This document shows, in pieces, positions 1 to 6,953 of a stretch of 64,000 nucleotides of DNA. Below the pieces are notes generated by a model, which saw only the letters and a list, made by a program, of their open reading frames with translations, was not told the DNA's origin and did not search any database. The stretch covers positions 1 through 64,000 of the forward strand of contig NZ_FUIH01000007.1 of the NCBI RefSeq assembly GCF_900162695.1. The letters run 5' to 3'. Numbering within the stretch: the stretch's first letter is position 1; every line of letters starts with the position of its first letter. The stretch comes from Virgibacillus siamensis (lineage in GTDB: Bacteria > Bacillota > Bacilli > Bacillales > Amphibacillaceae). The position numbers were made by a program, and so were the translations under genes.

Positions 1-210
1 GTACCAGTTGTTCCGCCAGGAGCATGGCTGGGTAGCTACGTGTGGTCAGGATAAGTGCTGAAAGCATCTAAGCATGAAGCCCCCCTCAAGATGAGACTTC
101 CCATCACTTCGAGTGAGTAAGATCCCTCAGAGACGATGAGGTTGATAGGTCCGAGGTGGAAGCGTGGTGACACGTGGAGCTGACGGATACTAATCGATCG
201 AGGACTTAAC
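1..210 (+). rRNA. 23S rRNA, 3' end (partial)
   Basis: This is the terminal part of domain VI of 23S rRNA. It includes the sarcin-ricin-distal end and the conserved 3' segment ending near GATCGAGGACTTAAC at about 197-211. The gene enters from outside the window, so only its last ~210 nt are visible. It is followed by 5S rRNA and a tRNA cluster in the usual Bacillaceae order. The exact 3' end is placed by similarity to known Bacillus ends and may be off by a few bases. Confidence 0.95.
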
Positions 211-352
211 TATATCTTTTGATGAACCGTTGCAAGTACGCTTATTCAGTTTTTGAGGTATAAAATTTTTAAAACCTCTTGCATTTCTTGTCGGAAATGC
301 ATATAATATATCTTGTCCTTCCAATTAGAAAGGACATGTTTCATGTCTGAAG

Positions 353-469
353 GTCTGGTAGCAATAGCGGAGAGGTCACACCTGTTCCCATGCCGAACAC
401 AGTAGTTAAGCTCTCCAGCGCCGATGGTAGTTGGGGCTTTGCCCCTGCAAGAGTAGGACGCCGCCAGGC
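353..469 (+). rRNA. 5S rRNA
   Basis: About 117 nt with the conserved 5S core: GAGAGGTCACACCTGTTCCC and CCGAACACAGTAGTTAAGCT in the loop B/C region, then GCGCCGATGGTAGT. The ends GTCTGG and CCAGGCT can pair as helix I. It lies 140 nt after the 23S gene and 140 nt before the first tRNA, as expected for an rRNA operon. Confidence 0.95.
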
Positions 470-608
470 TTGATGATACATACATGGCTTAGCGCTGATT
501 CATTTGAAAGACTTCAATAAAGGTCTCAAGGAAAATAGCCGCCAAGGTTGTCATGTAACAGATAATTATGTATAATTTATTGTTGCATCGGATTACTGTT
601 TGCATTAT

Positions 609-683
609 TCCACAGTAGCTCAGCGGTAGAGCAATCGGCTGTTAACCGATCGGTCGCAGGTTCGATTCCTGCCTGTGGAGCCA
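609..683 (+). tRNA. tRNA-Asn (GTT)
   Basis: Cloverleaf with acceptor TCCACAG/CTGTGGA, anticodon loop containing GTT, T-loop GTTCGATTC and encoded CCA. It is the first of 14 tandem tRNA genes. Confidence 0.95.
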
Positions 684-684
684 T

Positions 685-776
685 GGAGAGCTGTCCGAGA
701 GGCCGAAGGAGCACGATTGGAAATCGTGTAGACCGCTATCGCGGTCTCGAGGGTTCGAATCCCTCGCTCTCCGCCA
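685..776 (+). tRNA. tRNA-Ser (GGA)
   Basis: Long variable arm (class II) typical of Ser. Acceptor GGAGAGC/GCTCTCC, anticodon loop TTGGAAA giving GGA, encoded CCA. Confidence 0.95.
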
Positions 777-791
777 TTTTTATTCAGCATT

Positions 792-866
792 GGCCCGTTG
801 GTCAAGTGGTTAAGACACCGCCCTTTCACGGCGGTAACACGGGTTCGAATCCCGTACGGGTCACCA
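792..866 (+). tRNA. tRNA-Glu (TTC)
   Basis: Anticodon loop CTTTCAC gives TTC. Acceptor GGCCCGT pairs with ACGGGTC (one G-T). T-loop GTTCGAATC; CCA encoded. Confidence 0.95.
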
Positions 867-875
867 CTATTATAT

Positions 876-951
876 GGAGGATTAGCTCAGCTGGGAGAGC
901 ACCTGCCTTACAAGCAGGGGGTCGCAGGTTCGAGCCCTGCATCCTCCACCA
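876..951 (+). tRNA. tRNA-Val (TAC)
   Basis: Acceptor GGAGGAT/ATCCTCC, anticodon loop CTTACAA giving TAC, T-loop GTTCGAGCC, CCA encoded. Confidence 0.95.
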
Positions 952-965
952 TTTAACTTTCATAT

Positions 966-1042
<77 letters not shown>

Positions 1043-1064
1043 ATTTTACTTCAAATACATATCT

Positions 1065-1141
1065 GGTCCGGTAGTTCAGCTGGTTAGAATGCCTGCCTGT
1101 CACGCAGGAGGTCGCGGGTTCGAGTCCCGTCCGGACCGCCA
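1065..1141 (+). tRNA. tRNA-Asp (GTC)
   Basis: Acceptor GGTCCGG/CCGGACC, anticodon loop CTGTCAC giving GTC, T-loop GTTCGAGTC, CCA encoded. Confidence 0.95.
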
Positions 1142-1239
1142 CTAATTATTTGACTCATTTACATATGAATAGCGTTGTTAAGGTATTTATTTAGTTCAGC
1201 AAGTACATGAATTATTATATGTTGCAAACATTCCATTAA

Positions 1240-1315
1240 GGCTCTGTAGCTCAGTCGGTAGAGCAAGGGACTGAAAATCCCTGTGTCGGCGGTTCGATTC
1301 CGTCCGGAGCCACCA
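1240..1315 (+). tRNA. tRNA-Phe (GAA)
   Basis: Anticodon loop CTGAAAA gives GAA. Acceptor GGCTCTG pairs with CGGAGCC. CCA encoded. It is preceded by a ~100-nt spacer, longer than those between its neighbours. Confidence 0.95.
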
Positions 1316-1322
1316 TTTATGT

Positions 1323-1407
1323 GGAGGGGTAGCGAAGTGGCTAAACGCGGCGGACTGTAAATCCGCTCCCTCTGGGTTCGGCAGTTCGAATCTGCCCCCC
1401 TCCACCA
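1323..1407 (+). tRNA. tRNA-Tyr (GTA)
   Basis: Class II tRNA with a long variable arm. Acceptor GGAGGGG/CCCCTCC, anticodon loop CTGTAAA giving GTA, CCA encoded. Confidence 0.95.
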
Positions 1408-1416
1408 TTTTTTTAT

Positions 1417-1490
1417 AGGGGTATAGTTTAATGGTAAAACGAAGGTCTCCAAAACCTTTGATGTGGGTTCGATTCCTACTACCCCTGCCA
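1417..1490 (+). tRNA. tRNA-Trp (CCA)
   Basis: Acceptor AGGGGTA/TACCCCT, anticodon loop CTCCAAA giving CCA, T-loop GTTCGATTC, 3' CCA encoded. Confidence 0.94.
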
Positions 1491-1502
1491 TAATTATATA
1501 AT

Positions 1503-1579
1503 GGCGGTCGTGGCGAAGCGGTTAACGCACCGGATTGTGGCTCCGGCATACGTGGGTTCGATCCCCACCGGTCGCCCCA
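1503..1579 (+). tRNA. tRNA-His (GTG)
   Basis: Anticodon loop TTGTGGC gives GTG. The 3' strand GGTCGCC pairs with the 5' GGCGGTC. Discriminator C and CCA are encoded, as expected for His. Confidence 0.93.
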
Positions 1580-1595
1580 TTTTTAATTTAATAAT

Positions 1596-1669
1596 TGGGC
1601 CATAGCCAAGCGGTAAGGCATCGGGTTTTGATCCCGTGTATCCTAGGTTCGAATCCTAGTGGCCCAGCC
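1596..1669 (+). tRNA. tRNA-Gln (TTG)
   Basis: Acceptor TGGGCCA/TGGCCCA, anticodon loop TTTTGAT giving TTG, T-loop GTTCGAATC. The 3' end reads GCCT, so CCA is not fully encoded and would be added enzymatically. Confidence 0.93.
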
Positions 1670-1675
1670 TTTTCT

Positions 1676-1750
1676 GCGGAAGTAGTTCAGTGGTAGAACA
1701 CCACCTTGCCAAGGTGGGGGTCGCGGGTTCGAATCCCGTCTTCCGCTCCA
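1676..1750 (+). tRNA. tRNA-Gly (GCC)
   Basis: Acceptor GCGGAAG/CTTCCGC, anticodon loop TTGCCAA giving GCC, T-loop GTTCGAATC, CCA encoded. Confidence 0.95.
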
Positions 1751-1770
1751 TTTTAAGAGTAAGCGTTTTT

Positions 1771-1844
<74 letters not shown>

Positions 1845-1851
1845 AACACAT

Positions 1852-1933
1852 GCCGGTGTGGCGGAATTGGCAGACGCGCACGACTCAAAATCGTGTTCCT
1901 TCGGGAGTGTCGGTTCGAACCCGACCACCGGTA
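1852..1933 (+). tRNA. tRNA-Leu (CAA), integration target
   Basis: Class II tRNA with acceptor GCCGGTG/CACCGGT, anticodon loop CTCAAAA giving CAA, a variable arm, and no encoded CCA. Its 3' part from 1878 is the left attachment repeat of the 14.6-kb element. The same 58 bp recurs at 16465-16522 with one mismatch (A to C in the T-loop). The tRNA therefore stays whole at the left junction, with its 3' half supplied by the element. Confidence 0.95.
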
Positions 1934-1935
1934 TC
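1878..1935 (+). repeat. attL core repeat (3' part of tRNA-Leu)
   Basis: 58-bp direct repeat shared with 16465-16522 and differing at one T-loop base. It runs from the anticodon stem through the discriminator base of tRNA-Leu. Integration of a tyrosine recombinase element into a tRNA 3' end leaves exactly this arrangement. Confidence 0.93.
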
Positions 1936-1960
1936 GATTTTCAAAGTTTAATAATCGGTA

Positions 1961-1995
1961 ATTGAACGTGAATATACCGTCAAATCAACGTTTCT
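1961..1995 (+). repeat. subterminal direct repeat DR1, left copy
   Basis: The 35 bp at 1961-1995 match 16401-16435 with about eight differences and in the same orientation, sharing GAATATAC, GTCAAATCA and GGTTTCT/CGTTTCT blocks. Both lie 25-30 bp inside the core repeat. Position and orientation suit integrase arm-type binding sites; that role is inferred. Confidence 0.7.
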
Positions 1996-2018
1996 CCATT
2001 GTGGGGAAGCGTTTTTTT
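1987..2018 (+). terminator. rho-independent terminator inside left end
   Basis: An 11-bp stem, AACGTTTCTCC with GGGGAAGCGTT (two G-U pairs), loop ATTGT, followed by seven T. It lies between tRNA-Leu and the integrase and overlaps repeat DR1. It probably ends rRNA/tRNA transcription that the insertion has cut off from the native terminator at about 16528. Confidence 0.8.
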
Positions 2019-2070
2019 GTGTTTAAAATACGTTAGTTTTTAGTGTTTTCCTACCGTCTCTAATCGTGTG

Positions 2071-2095
2071 CGTTAATCGTGCGAATAGTTACGAA
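2071..2095 (+). repeat. subterminal direct repeat DR2, left copy
   Basis: CGTTAATCGTGCGAATAGTT plus ACGAA, 25 bp. It is repeated at 16363-16387 with three mismatches and in the same orientation. With DR1 it forms a second pair of repeats near both ends, again a candidate arm site or accessory-protein site. It also lies in the leader of the integrase gene, so binding could regulate it. Confidence 0.65.
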
Positions 2096-2107
2096 GGGGG
2101 GTAAGCT

Positions 2108-3097
2108 ATGGCAAGACGTAAGAACAACTTAAATGACCGTGAATTATCTATCGTCAGAAAAAGTGATAAGTCGTATGCAGAAACGTTTAAAGAAGCGATT
2201 GATTTATTTGTGACTGATTGCGATTTACGTAATTTAAGACCGTTTACTATCCGTTATTATCAAAACGAACTACAAGCGTTTCTAAACCAATTAGAAGAAC
2301 AAGGGATAGATATGAAAGAGTTAAAGCCCTATAACGTTACGGAAGAACATATCCAAGAAAATGTTATCCGTTACATGCGTATTTACAAAGGTACTAAGAT
2401 TGTTTCAATCAATACCCGTTTACGTGGGCTACGTTCGTTCTTTAATTTCCTTCACAAGAAGAAGCACATTCCTAAAAATCCAATGGAGAATATAACGTTA
2501 TTGAAAGATAGAAAACATGTAATTCCTACGTTCTCAAAAGAACAATTAAATATGTTGTTTAATCAACCCGATTTAACGACGTTTACGGGAGTTCGTGACT
2601 ATACAATAATGATGGTTTTCCTTGAAACTGGAATACGTGTGAATGAACTTGTAGGGCTATCACTAGCTGATATTCAATGGGAAGATAGTCTATTGAGGAT
2701 AAGGAACGCTAAGACGTATAGAGAACGTCTAGTACCCATTCAAAGCGAAATGAAGAAGCAATTAAAGAAGTATATCTCCATTAGGGGAGTAGTCGAAAGT
2801 GACGCTTTATTTGTAACCATTGACGGAACACCTTTGTTAAGAAGGTCAGTACAACAACGAATCGACATATACGGGGTGAAAGCCAAAATAAAAGATGTTC
2901 GTTGTAGTCCTCATACATTCCGCCATACGTTCGCAAAACTAAGCGTTCAACAAGGGGCTAATATCTTCGAATTGCAGACCATTCTAGGACATACAAGCAT
3001 GGAAATAGTTAAGACCTATGTAAACCTATTCGGAAATGATGTAAGGGAAAGACATAAGGATTTTTCGCCGTTAAAGGTATTAAAGAAACGGAGGTAA
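2108..3097 (+). CDS. Tyrosine recombinase / integrase of the tRNA-Leu element
   Basis: A 329-aa tyrosine recombinase that most likely integrates and excises the element at tRNA-Leu. The N-terminal ~130 residues form the SAM-like core-binding domain (TIRYYQNELQAFLNQL). The catalytic domain shows the first Arg in ETGIRVNELVGLSL, the HxxR box in PHTFRHTFA, and the LGHTS ... Y nucleophile region near residue 305. ATG start after GAAGGGGGG. It is the first gene inside attL, transcribed inward, and is followed 5 nt later by a 65-aa gene. The link of this enzyme rather than the second recombinase to the att sites rests on its position. Confidence 0.93.
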   Translation: MARRKNNLNDRELSIVRKSDKSYAETFKEAIDLFVTDCDLRNLRPFTIRYYQNELQAFLNQLEEQGIDMKELKPYNVTEEHIQENVIRYMRIYKGTKIVSINTRLRGLRSFFNFLHKKKHIPKNPMENITLLKDRKHVIPTFSKEQLNMLFNQPDLTTFTGVRDYTIMMVFLETGIRVNELVGLSLADIQWEDSLLRIRNAKTYRERLVPIQSEMKKQLKKYISIRGVVESDALFVTIDGTPLLRRSVQQRIDIYGVKAKIKDVRCSPHTFRHTFAKLSVQQGANIFELQTILGHTSMEIVKTYVNLFGNDVRERHKDFSPLKVLKKRR

Positions 3098-3102
3098 CGA
3101 AA

Positions 3103-3300
3103 TTGAACAACCTTCCTAATATCGACAATATGACTACCGTAGAGGCTATCCATTGGTACACGGGGGAGGTTGCTAAAGTTACTAGCCGTAAAGCACGTAT
3201 CAATGGAACTTATTCAGAGGAATATTTAAAGGCTTTGAATGAGTGGAAGCTACGCCTTAACAAAAGGTGTAAATTTGACCGTAAGCAAAGAATGTTTTAG
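3103..3300 (+). CDS. Small hypothetical protein after the integrase
   Basis: 65-aa basic protein, TTG start with a good GGAGG ribosome site 6-8 nt upstream. It lies 5 nt after the integrase, so the two are cotranscribed. The sequence is helical and charged, ending NKRCKFDRKQRMF. I do not recognise a family. Small basic proteins beside integrases are often excisionases or DNA-binding accessories, but no HTH is evident, so no function is assigned. It directly precedes the structured RNA block. Confidence 0.65.
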   Translation: MNNLPNIDNMTTVEAIHWYTGEVAKVTSRKARINGTYSEEYLKALNEWKLRLNKRCKFDRKQRMF

Positions 3301-3307
3301 TAAAAAA

Positions 3308-3905
3308 GAAAAAGCCACGCGGTGCAACGCGTGACCTCAAATCTTAGCTATAACTAAATACGGAAACCCGACTTAGCTACTTACATATATTAACGAAAAA
3401 AATTAGTATATGCAAGGCTTATTAAGTAATGCTTTTTTAGCAGCTATGCAGGTTTTCCCGTCGTGGAGTGCCGACTAATACGACGATAATATAACCTTGA
3501 AAGGTTCGCCCTGCCGACGCAATAACAAGGGCTAGGACACGCTTTAACGTTCCCTATTGCGTTTTGTGTCCGAAGGGTGAAAAGCTACCCCTAAGTGCTG
3601 AACGAAGGAAGGGTAGACCGTTTACGGACGGTGTAGGACAAGCCACAACTAACATAGAATCCATTTCTAGTCCCACAATAAAAGGGTGTCGAATTAGCTA
3701 ACTGAAAAGCCAAAGCGTAAGGTTAGGGACTATGTGAACCTGCTAGGGCTACTTGTTGCAGTAGGCTTGTTAAGGAGAAATCTTTTCGTTAATAGGGATA
3801 CACTGCGGACACCTCAATAATTCCCGACGGATGTTGTCCAAGTATAACGACTATTCTTATAGCAGATTATTTTTTAAAAATCTCGTTATAAGGTAGTCGT
3901 TACTA
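3308..3905 (+). ncRNA. Candidate large structured non-coding RNA (~600 nt)
   Basis: No plausible ORF exists here, yet many perfect or near-perfect helices can be read by eye. They are 3316-3321/3328-3333 (6 bp), 3384-3393/3403-3412 (10 bp, one G-U), 3493-3497/3502-3506, 3517-3524/3555-3562 (8 bp), 3535-3540/3566-3571 (6 bp), 3585-3590/3611-3616, 3617-3621/3628-3632, 3668-3674/3726-3732 (7 bp), and a final long hairpin 3847-3900. The 8-bp and 6-bp helices cross, giving an H-type pseudoknot. Size, density of helices and setting (a tRNA-linked phage-like element) resemble the ROOL/GOLLD class of giant ornate RNAs. I cannot assign it to either from memory, and strand and ends are inferred. Confidence 0.6.
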
Positions 3906-4009
3906 TGCCTTACGTATTCCTAAACTAGCCCTCAAGATGTTGCCAAAGATAAATACCAAATGCAAGTCTAAGGACGAAAATAATCATTAAAAAAAGGATT
4001 AGATACAAT

Positions 4010-4168
4010 ATGGATAACCGCCAAGCGTTAGGATATATGTTACTAGCTTGTAAAAACATTCGATTTGATAAAGAAACTTAAAGGGCTATGTATTTCCAAT
4101 TCGATATGAAAACGGAGGAAGAAGCCGAGGAAATAGGACATTATTGGTATAACGAATTACTAAAATAA
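4010..4168 (+). pseudogene. Small gene with one in-frame stop (nonsense)
   Basis: A 52-codon frame runs from ATG at 4010 to TAA at 4166-4168 and is interrupted only by TAA at 4079-4081. Reading on in the same frame gives MDNRQALGYMLLACKNIRF, then the stop, then AMYFQFDMKTEEEAEEIGHY. The two halves read as one small acidic protein of the kind common in Bacillus phages. A single T-to-A change in TTA (Leu) would create the stop. The function is not recognised. It could also be two separate peptides, but the second ATG (4088) lacks a good ribosome site. Confidence 0.55.
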
Positions 4169-4347
4169 TAATAATTTCAGTTCGTAAATACTTCAAGTAA
4201 GACCTAGATAATTGGTTTTTTATGTTAAAATGATAATGAAATATTACAAAGTTTATAAATGGGTGCACCTACACTAAAGTGGCAGGAAAGTGCAACAAGA
4301 ATAGTATAAGATGGTTACATATAGAAACAAAGAAGGGGTGAATGATT

Positions 4348-4893
4348 ATGATGGTCAGTCCAAAAGAGTTTTTTCAAAAAGATTTGAGATATATTATTAG
4401 GTCTGCGGTAGAAGCGGATGGAGAAAATCTATCTGATGTAAGGGTACAAATAGATGGTGAAACAGAAAATATGGATAGAGAAAAAGGTGAAGCGTTTATT
4501 GATGAAGTAAGTTTTAAACAGCTTATCAAAGAAGATGCAGAAAGTCCTCATAATCTTTTTTTGGTTTGTGAAGTGAATGGAAGAATTGTTGGTTTTTCAA
4601 GGTGTGAAGGGAACCATTTGAAAAGGTTGTCGCATAAAGTTGAGTTTGGTGTTTGTGTACTAAAGGATTTCTGGGGATATGGCATTGGAACAAACTTGTT
4701 AAAAGAAACAACTAAATGGGCTGATACAAAAGGAATCAAAAAGATTATATTGAATGTACTTGAAACGAATGGAAATGCAATAAAGCTTTATAAAAAATAT
4801 GGATTTGAAATAGAAGGAATACTAAAGAATGACAAACTATTGTCGGATGGGAACTATTATAACACCGTAGTAATGGGAAGGTTTAACGGATAA
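4348..4893 (+). CDS. GNAT-family N-acetyltransferase
   Basis: About 181 aa. The acetyl-CoA binding motif A is seen as VEFGVCVLKDFWGYGIGTNL (around residues 94-113), followed by WADTKGIKKIILNVLETNGNAIKLYKKYGFE, the usual motif B region with N...A..LY.K.GF. The substrate is unknown; relatives modify ribosomal proteins, amines or antibiotics. I start at ATG 4348, nine nt after AAGGGG; ATG 4342 lies too close. The gene is AT-rich and, with the following Nudix gene, looks like an inserted cargo pair between the RNA block and the HNH remnant. No clear operon promoter was located. Confidence 0.88.
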   Translation: MMVSPKEFFQKDLRYIIRSAVEADGENLSDVRVQIDGETENMDREKGEAFIDEVSFKQLIKEDAESPHNLFLVCEVNGRIVGFSRCEGNHLKRLSHKVEFGVCVLKDFWGYGIGTNLLKETTKWADTKGIKKIILNVLETNGNAIKLYKKYGFEIEGILKNDKLLSDGNYYNTVVMGRFNG

Positions 4894-4896
4894 ACT

Positions 4897-4915
4897 CCCT
4901 TATTTAACATAAGGG
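4897..4915 (+). other. Hairpin after GNAT gene
   Basis: 7-bp perfect stem CCCTTAT/ATAAGGG with a 5-nt loop directly after the GNAT stop codon. It lacks a T-run, so termination is uncertain. Confidence 0.4.
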
Positions 4916-5004
4916 TGTGAATGCTGAACGAGGTTTTTGACTTTCTTTTTTTGAATTAAAGTAGCAGAATTCTTCAATAAGATTTAATGATAAGGGGTTA
5001 GGTA

Positions 5005-5400
5005 ATGCGAGATAGAGGTTCGGTAGTAATAGTAGATAATAAAAAGGTTGGACTAATTCAAAGAATTAGAGATGGTTATACTTATTATGTTTTTCCTGGT
5101 GGAGGAATAGAGGGTGATGAAACACCAGAAGAAGGTGCAAAAAGAGAAGCCCTTGAAGAATTGGGAGTAGAAGTAAAGGTTAATGAGTGCATAGCAAAAG
5201 TTGAATTTAGTGGAACGCAATATTTTTACTTATCCGAAATTGTAGAAGGAACATTTGGAACTGGGCAAGGCGAAGAGTACACCAACGAAAAGAGAGATAG
5301 AGGAACATATTTGCCAATGTGGATAGATATAGATAAGTTATCGTCTATTGATGTTAAACCGAGAGAAGTCGCTTTAAAAATTCAATCATTATTCAATTAA
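5005..5400 (+). CDS. Nudix hydrolase
   Basis: 131 aa with a full Nudix box: G after the first strand, GGGIEGDETPEEGAKREALE then ELGVEV, matching GX5EX7REUXEEXGU with the metal-binding REALEEL residues. Nudix enzymes hydrolyse nucleoside diphosphates linked to another moiety; the substrate here is unknown. ATG start after AAGGGGTTAGGT. It is followed by a terminator at 5422 and stands 110 nt after the GNAT gene, so the two form a cargo pair. Both are more AT-rich than the phage-like genes further right. Confidence 0.9.
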   Translation: MRDRGSVVIVDNKKVGLIQRIRDGYTYYVFPGGGIEGDETPEEGAKREALEELGVEVKVNECIAKVEFSGTQYFYLSEIVEGTFGTGQGEEYTNEKRDRGTYLPMWIDIDKLSSIDVKPREVALKIQSLFN

Positions 5401-5421
5401 GGCAGGACATAGTATTTTTTT

Positions 5422-5450
5422 GAACACTTTCATGGGGTGTTCTTTTTATT
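5422..5450 (+). terminator. Terminator after Nudix gene
   Basis: Stem GAACAC/GTGTTC (5422-5427/5437-5442) followed by TTTTTATTT. Confidence 0.75.
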
Positions 5451-5530
5451 TGCTAAACAAATATCGTAAACTTGGCAAGTTGAATAATACAAATTGAAAT
5501 ATAGTTCCTATCAAGGGAGGATTACATAGT

Positions 5531-6274
5531 ATGAAAGGTGAAGTTTATCGAAGTGGTGAATCTATTTATATAAATAAACCCAAAGCAAACAAACTAGCAT
5601 ACACTGAATACAATGAAGAATTATTCAATATTTTAAAGTCTTATACTTGGACGGTTAAAGGGGAATATCTCTATTCTAACAAGCTAAAGAAATACCTTCA
5701 TAGATATGTGATGGAATTCTATTATGGCAAAGAAGCAATAGACGAAGCAAATAAAAAGAACTTTGTTGTTGACCATATAGACAATAACGGTTTCAATTGT
5801 CGAGTAAGTAATTTATGTTTTATCCCTAACAACTTGAATAAGGCTAAAGGATTAACTTTCGACAAAAGAAGAATCGAAATGAAAGAGGACATGACCTTAA
5901 CTTTCTATAAAGACTTCAGTACGGGACAATTCTAGATAACAATCGCTTTCCATAAAGAGTATTTTTACATTGTTAACGATAAAGCTATTCAAGTTGATAA
6001 AGCTTATTTTGTTTATGAGGATGACTTTGAACTTGTATTAAATGATTCAGGGAAAATTCTACAACAAGTAAATAAAAACGGGGAGTTCGACGAAAATAAG
6101 TTAAGTTGTAAAAAAATGCTATATCACCCCTCAACCTATATTAAGCTAACACCCGAGGAAAAGGGAAGCCCTATAATCGAAAGGGATGGAAAGCAATATA
6201 TAATTCTAAATGAACATACCCGTTTAGGAGAAATCCCACCTGATAAAAATTTATATGATGAGGACAAAATATAA
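5531..6274 (+). pseudogene. HNH homing-type endonuclease gene with in-frame TAG
   Basis: ATG at 5531 follows a strong AAGGGAGG site. The first 134 codons encode an HNH module: VVDHIDNNGFNCRVSNLCF then IPNNLNKAKG, with the DH, N and N residues of phage HNH enzymes. A TAG stop at 5933-5935 follows, but the same frame then stays open for 112 more codons to TAA at 6272-6274 (ITIAFHKEYFYIVNDKAIQV and beyond). The junction TGQF-stop-ITIAF reads naturally as one protein if TAG replaced a Gln codon. So this is either a 247-aa gene with one nonsense mutation, a truncated but still functional HNH, or a readthrough case. The domain beyond the stop is unrecognised. Confidence 0.7.
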
Positions 6275-6911
6275 AAATGATTGATAATTTTAAGGGGGAC
6301 GTTTTAGAAAAACTGATATGAGATGTTTCTAATGTTATTAGTCACAAATACCACTTGTTTTGAAGAGGTATTTAAAGAAAGGAAGTAATTTCCTACAAGT
6401 GTTATGACCCTTTGTCACAAAGATTTAACAATCGCTATAACCGTTGGCGGACAAGGGGTTCAGCCGTTTTGAAGAAAGTGCATAGAAATTTTTTCAATTC
6501 AGCACTTGTATTTTAGCCCAATACAATGCCTATATAATAGAAACATACGATAACTTACAAAGTTAAAGTTAATCGTTGTTAAAACAAATCGCGTTAGCGA
6601 TTCGGCGAAGCCGATAAGGGTTTAAGGCGAAGTATATTCTTTTGTAAAGAATCAAAAGAGATTACGCCTTCGGCGTGTTACTCACTTCGTTCGTAACTGA
6701 ATATATACAAAAATAGATATTAAATAATTATTGTTTACAATATAAAAGAATAAGACGGGTTATCCCGTTTTATATAGTCAAGTGTTCAAAGCCTTCGCCA
6801 CAAGCCCCATGCCCCACATGGAAACGGAGGGGGCTAACACTTTTAATTACTTCTTGTTTATGTCTTTATGTGAGTGTTTACATGGTATTATTTCTCCTTT
6901 CAAAGACGAAG
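6275..6911. other. Gene-free region with hairpins
   Basis: About 640 nt without a convincing gene; a 63-aa frame at 6782-6973 has no ribosome site and crosses a terminator. It contains several compact hairpins: ATCGC/GCGAT (near 6597), TCGGC/GCCGA (near 6602), ACGCC/GGCGT (near 6665) and ACGGG/CCCGT (near 6757). The last sits before TTTT and could terminate. It also holds the first crossover-like site at 6506-6526. A structured leader or RNA is possible but less convincing than the 3308-3905 block. Confidence 0.5.
6503..6526 (+). repeat. Crossover-like site, copy 1 (recombinase 2)
   Basis: 7-bp inverted arms TTGTATT (6506-6512) and AATACAA (6520-6526) around the 7-bp centre TTAGCCC. The block CACTTGTATTTTAGCCC recurs identically at 8012-8028 in direct orientation, on the other side of the second recombinase gene. 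Two short inverted arms around a 6-8 bp shared centre is the layout of tyrosine-recombinase core sites. The functional role is inferred. Confidence 0.5.
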
Positions 6912-6949
6912 AAACCCCCGTTTCCTTAATTGGATTCGGGGGCTTTTTT
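6912..6949. terminator. Terminator after recombinase 2
   Basis: Stem CCCCCG/CGGGGG (6915-6920/6937-6942) with TTTTTT on the plus side and an A/T-rich flank on the other. It lies just beyond the stop codon of the minus-strand recombinase and may act in both directions. Confidence 0.65.
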
Positions 6950-6953
6950 ATGT

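Noticed and set aside
3308..3905. Group I or group II self-splicing intron
   Set aside because: No split gene on either side, no recognisable domain V or P7/G-site sequence by eye, and no intron-encoded protein next to it. The HNH gene is 1.6 kb away. A model search is needed to exclude it fully.
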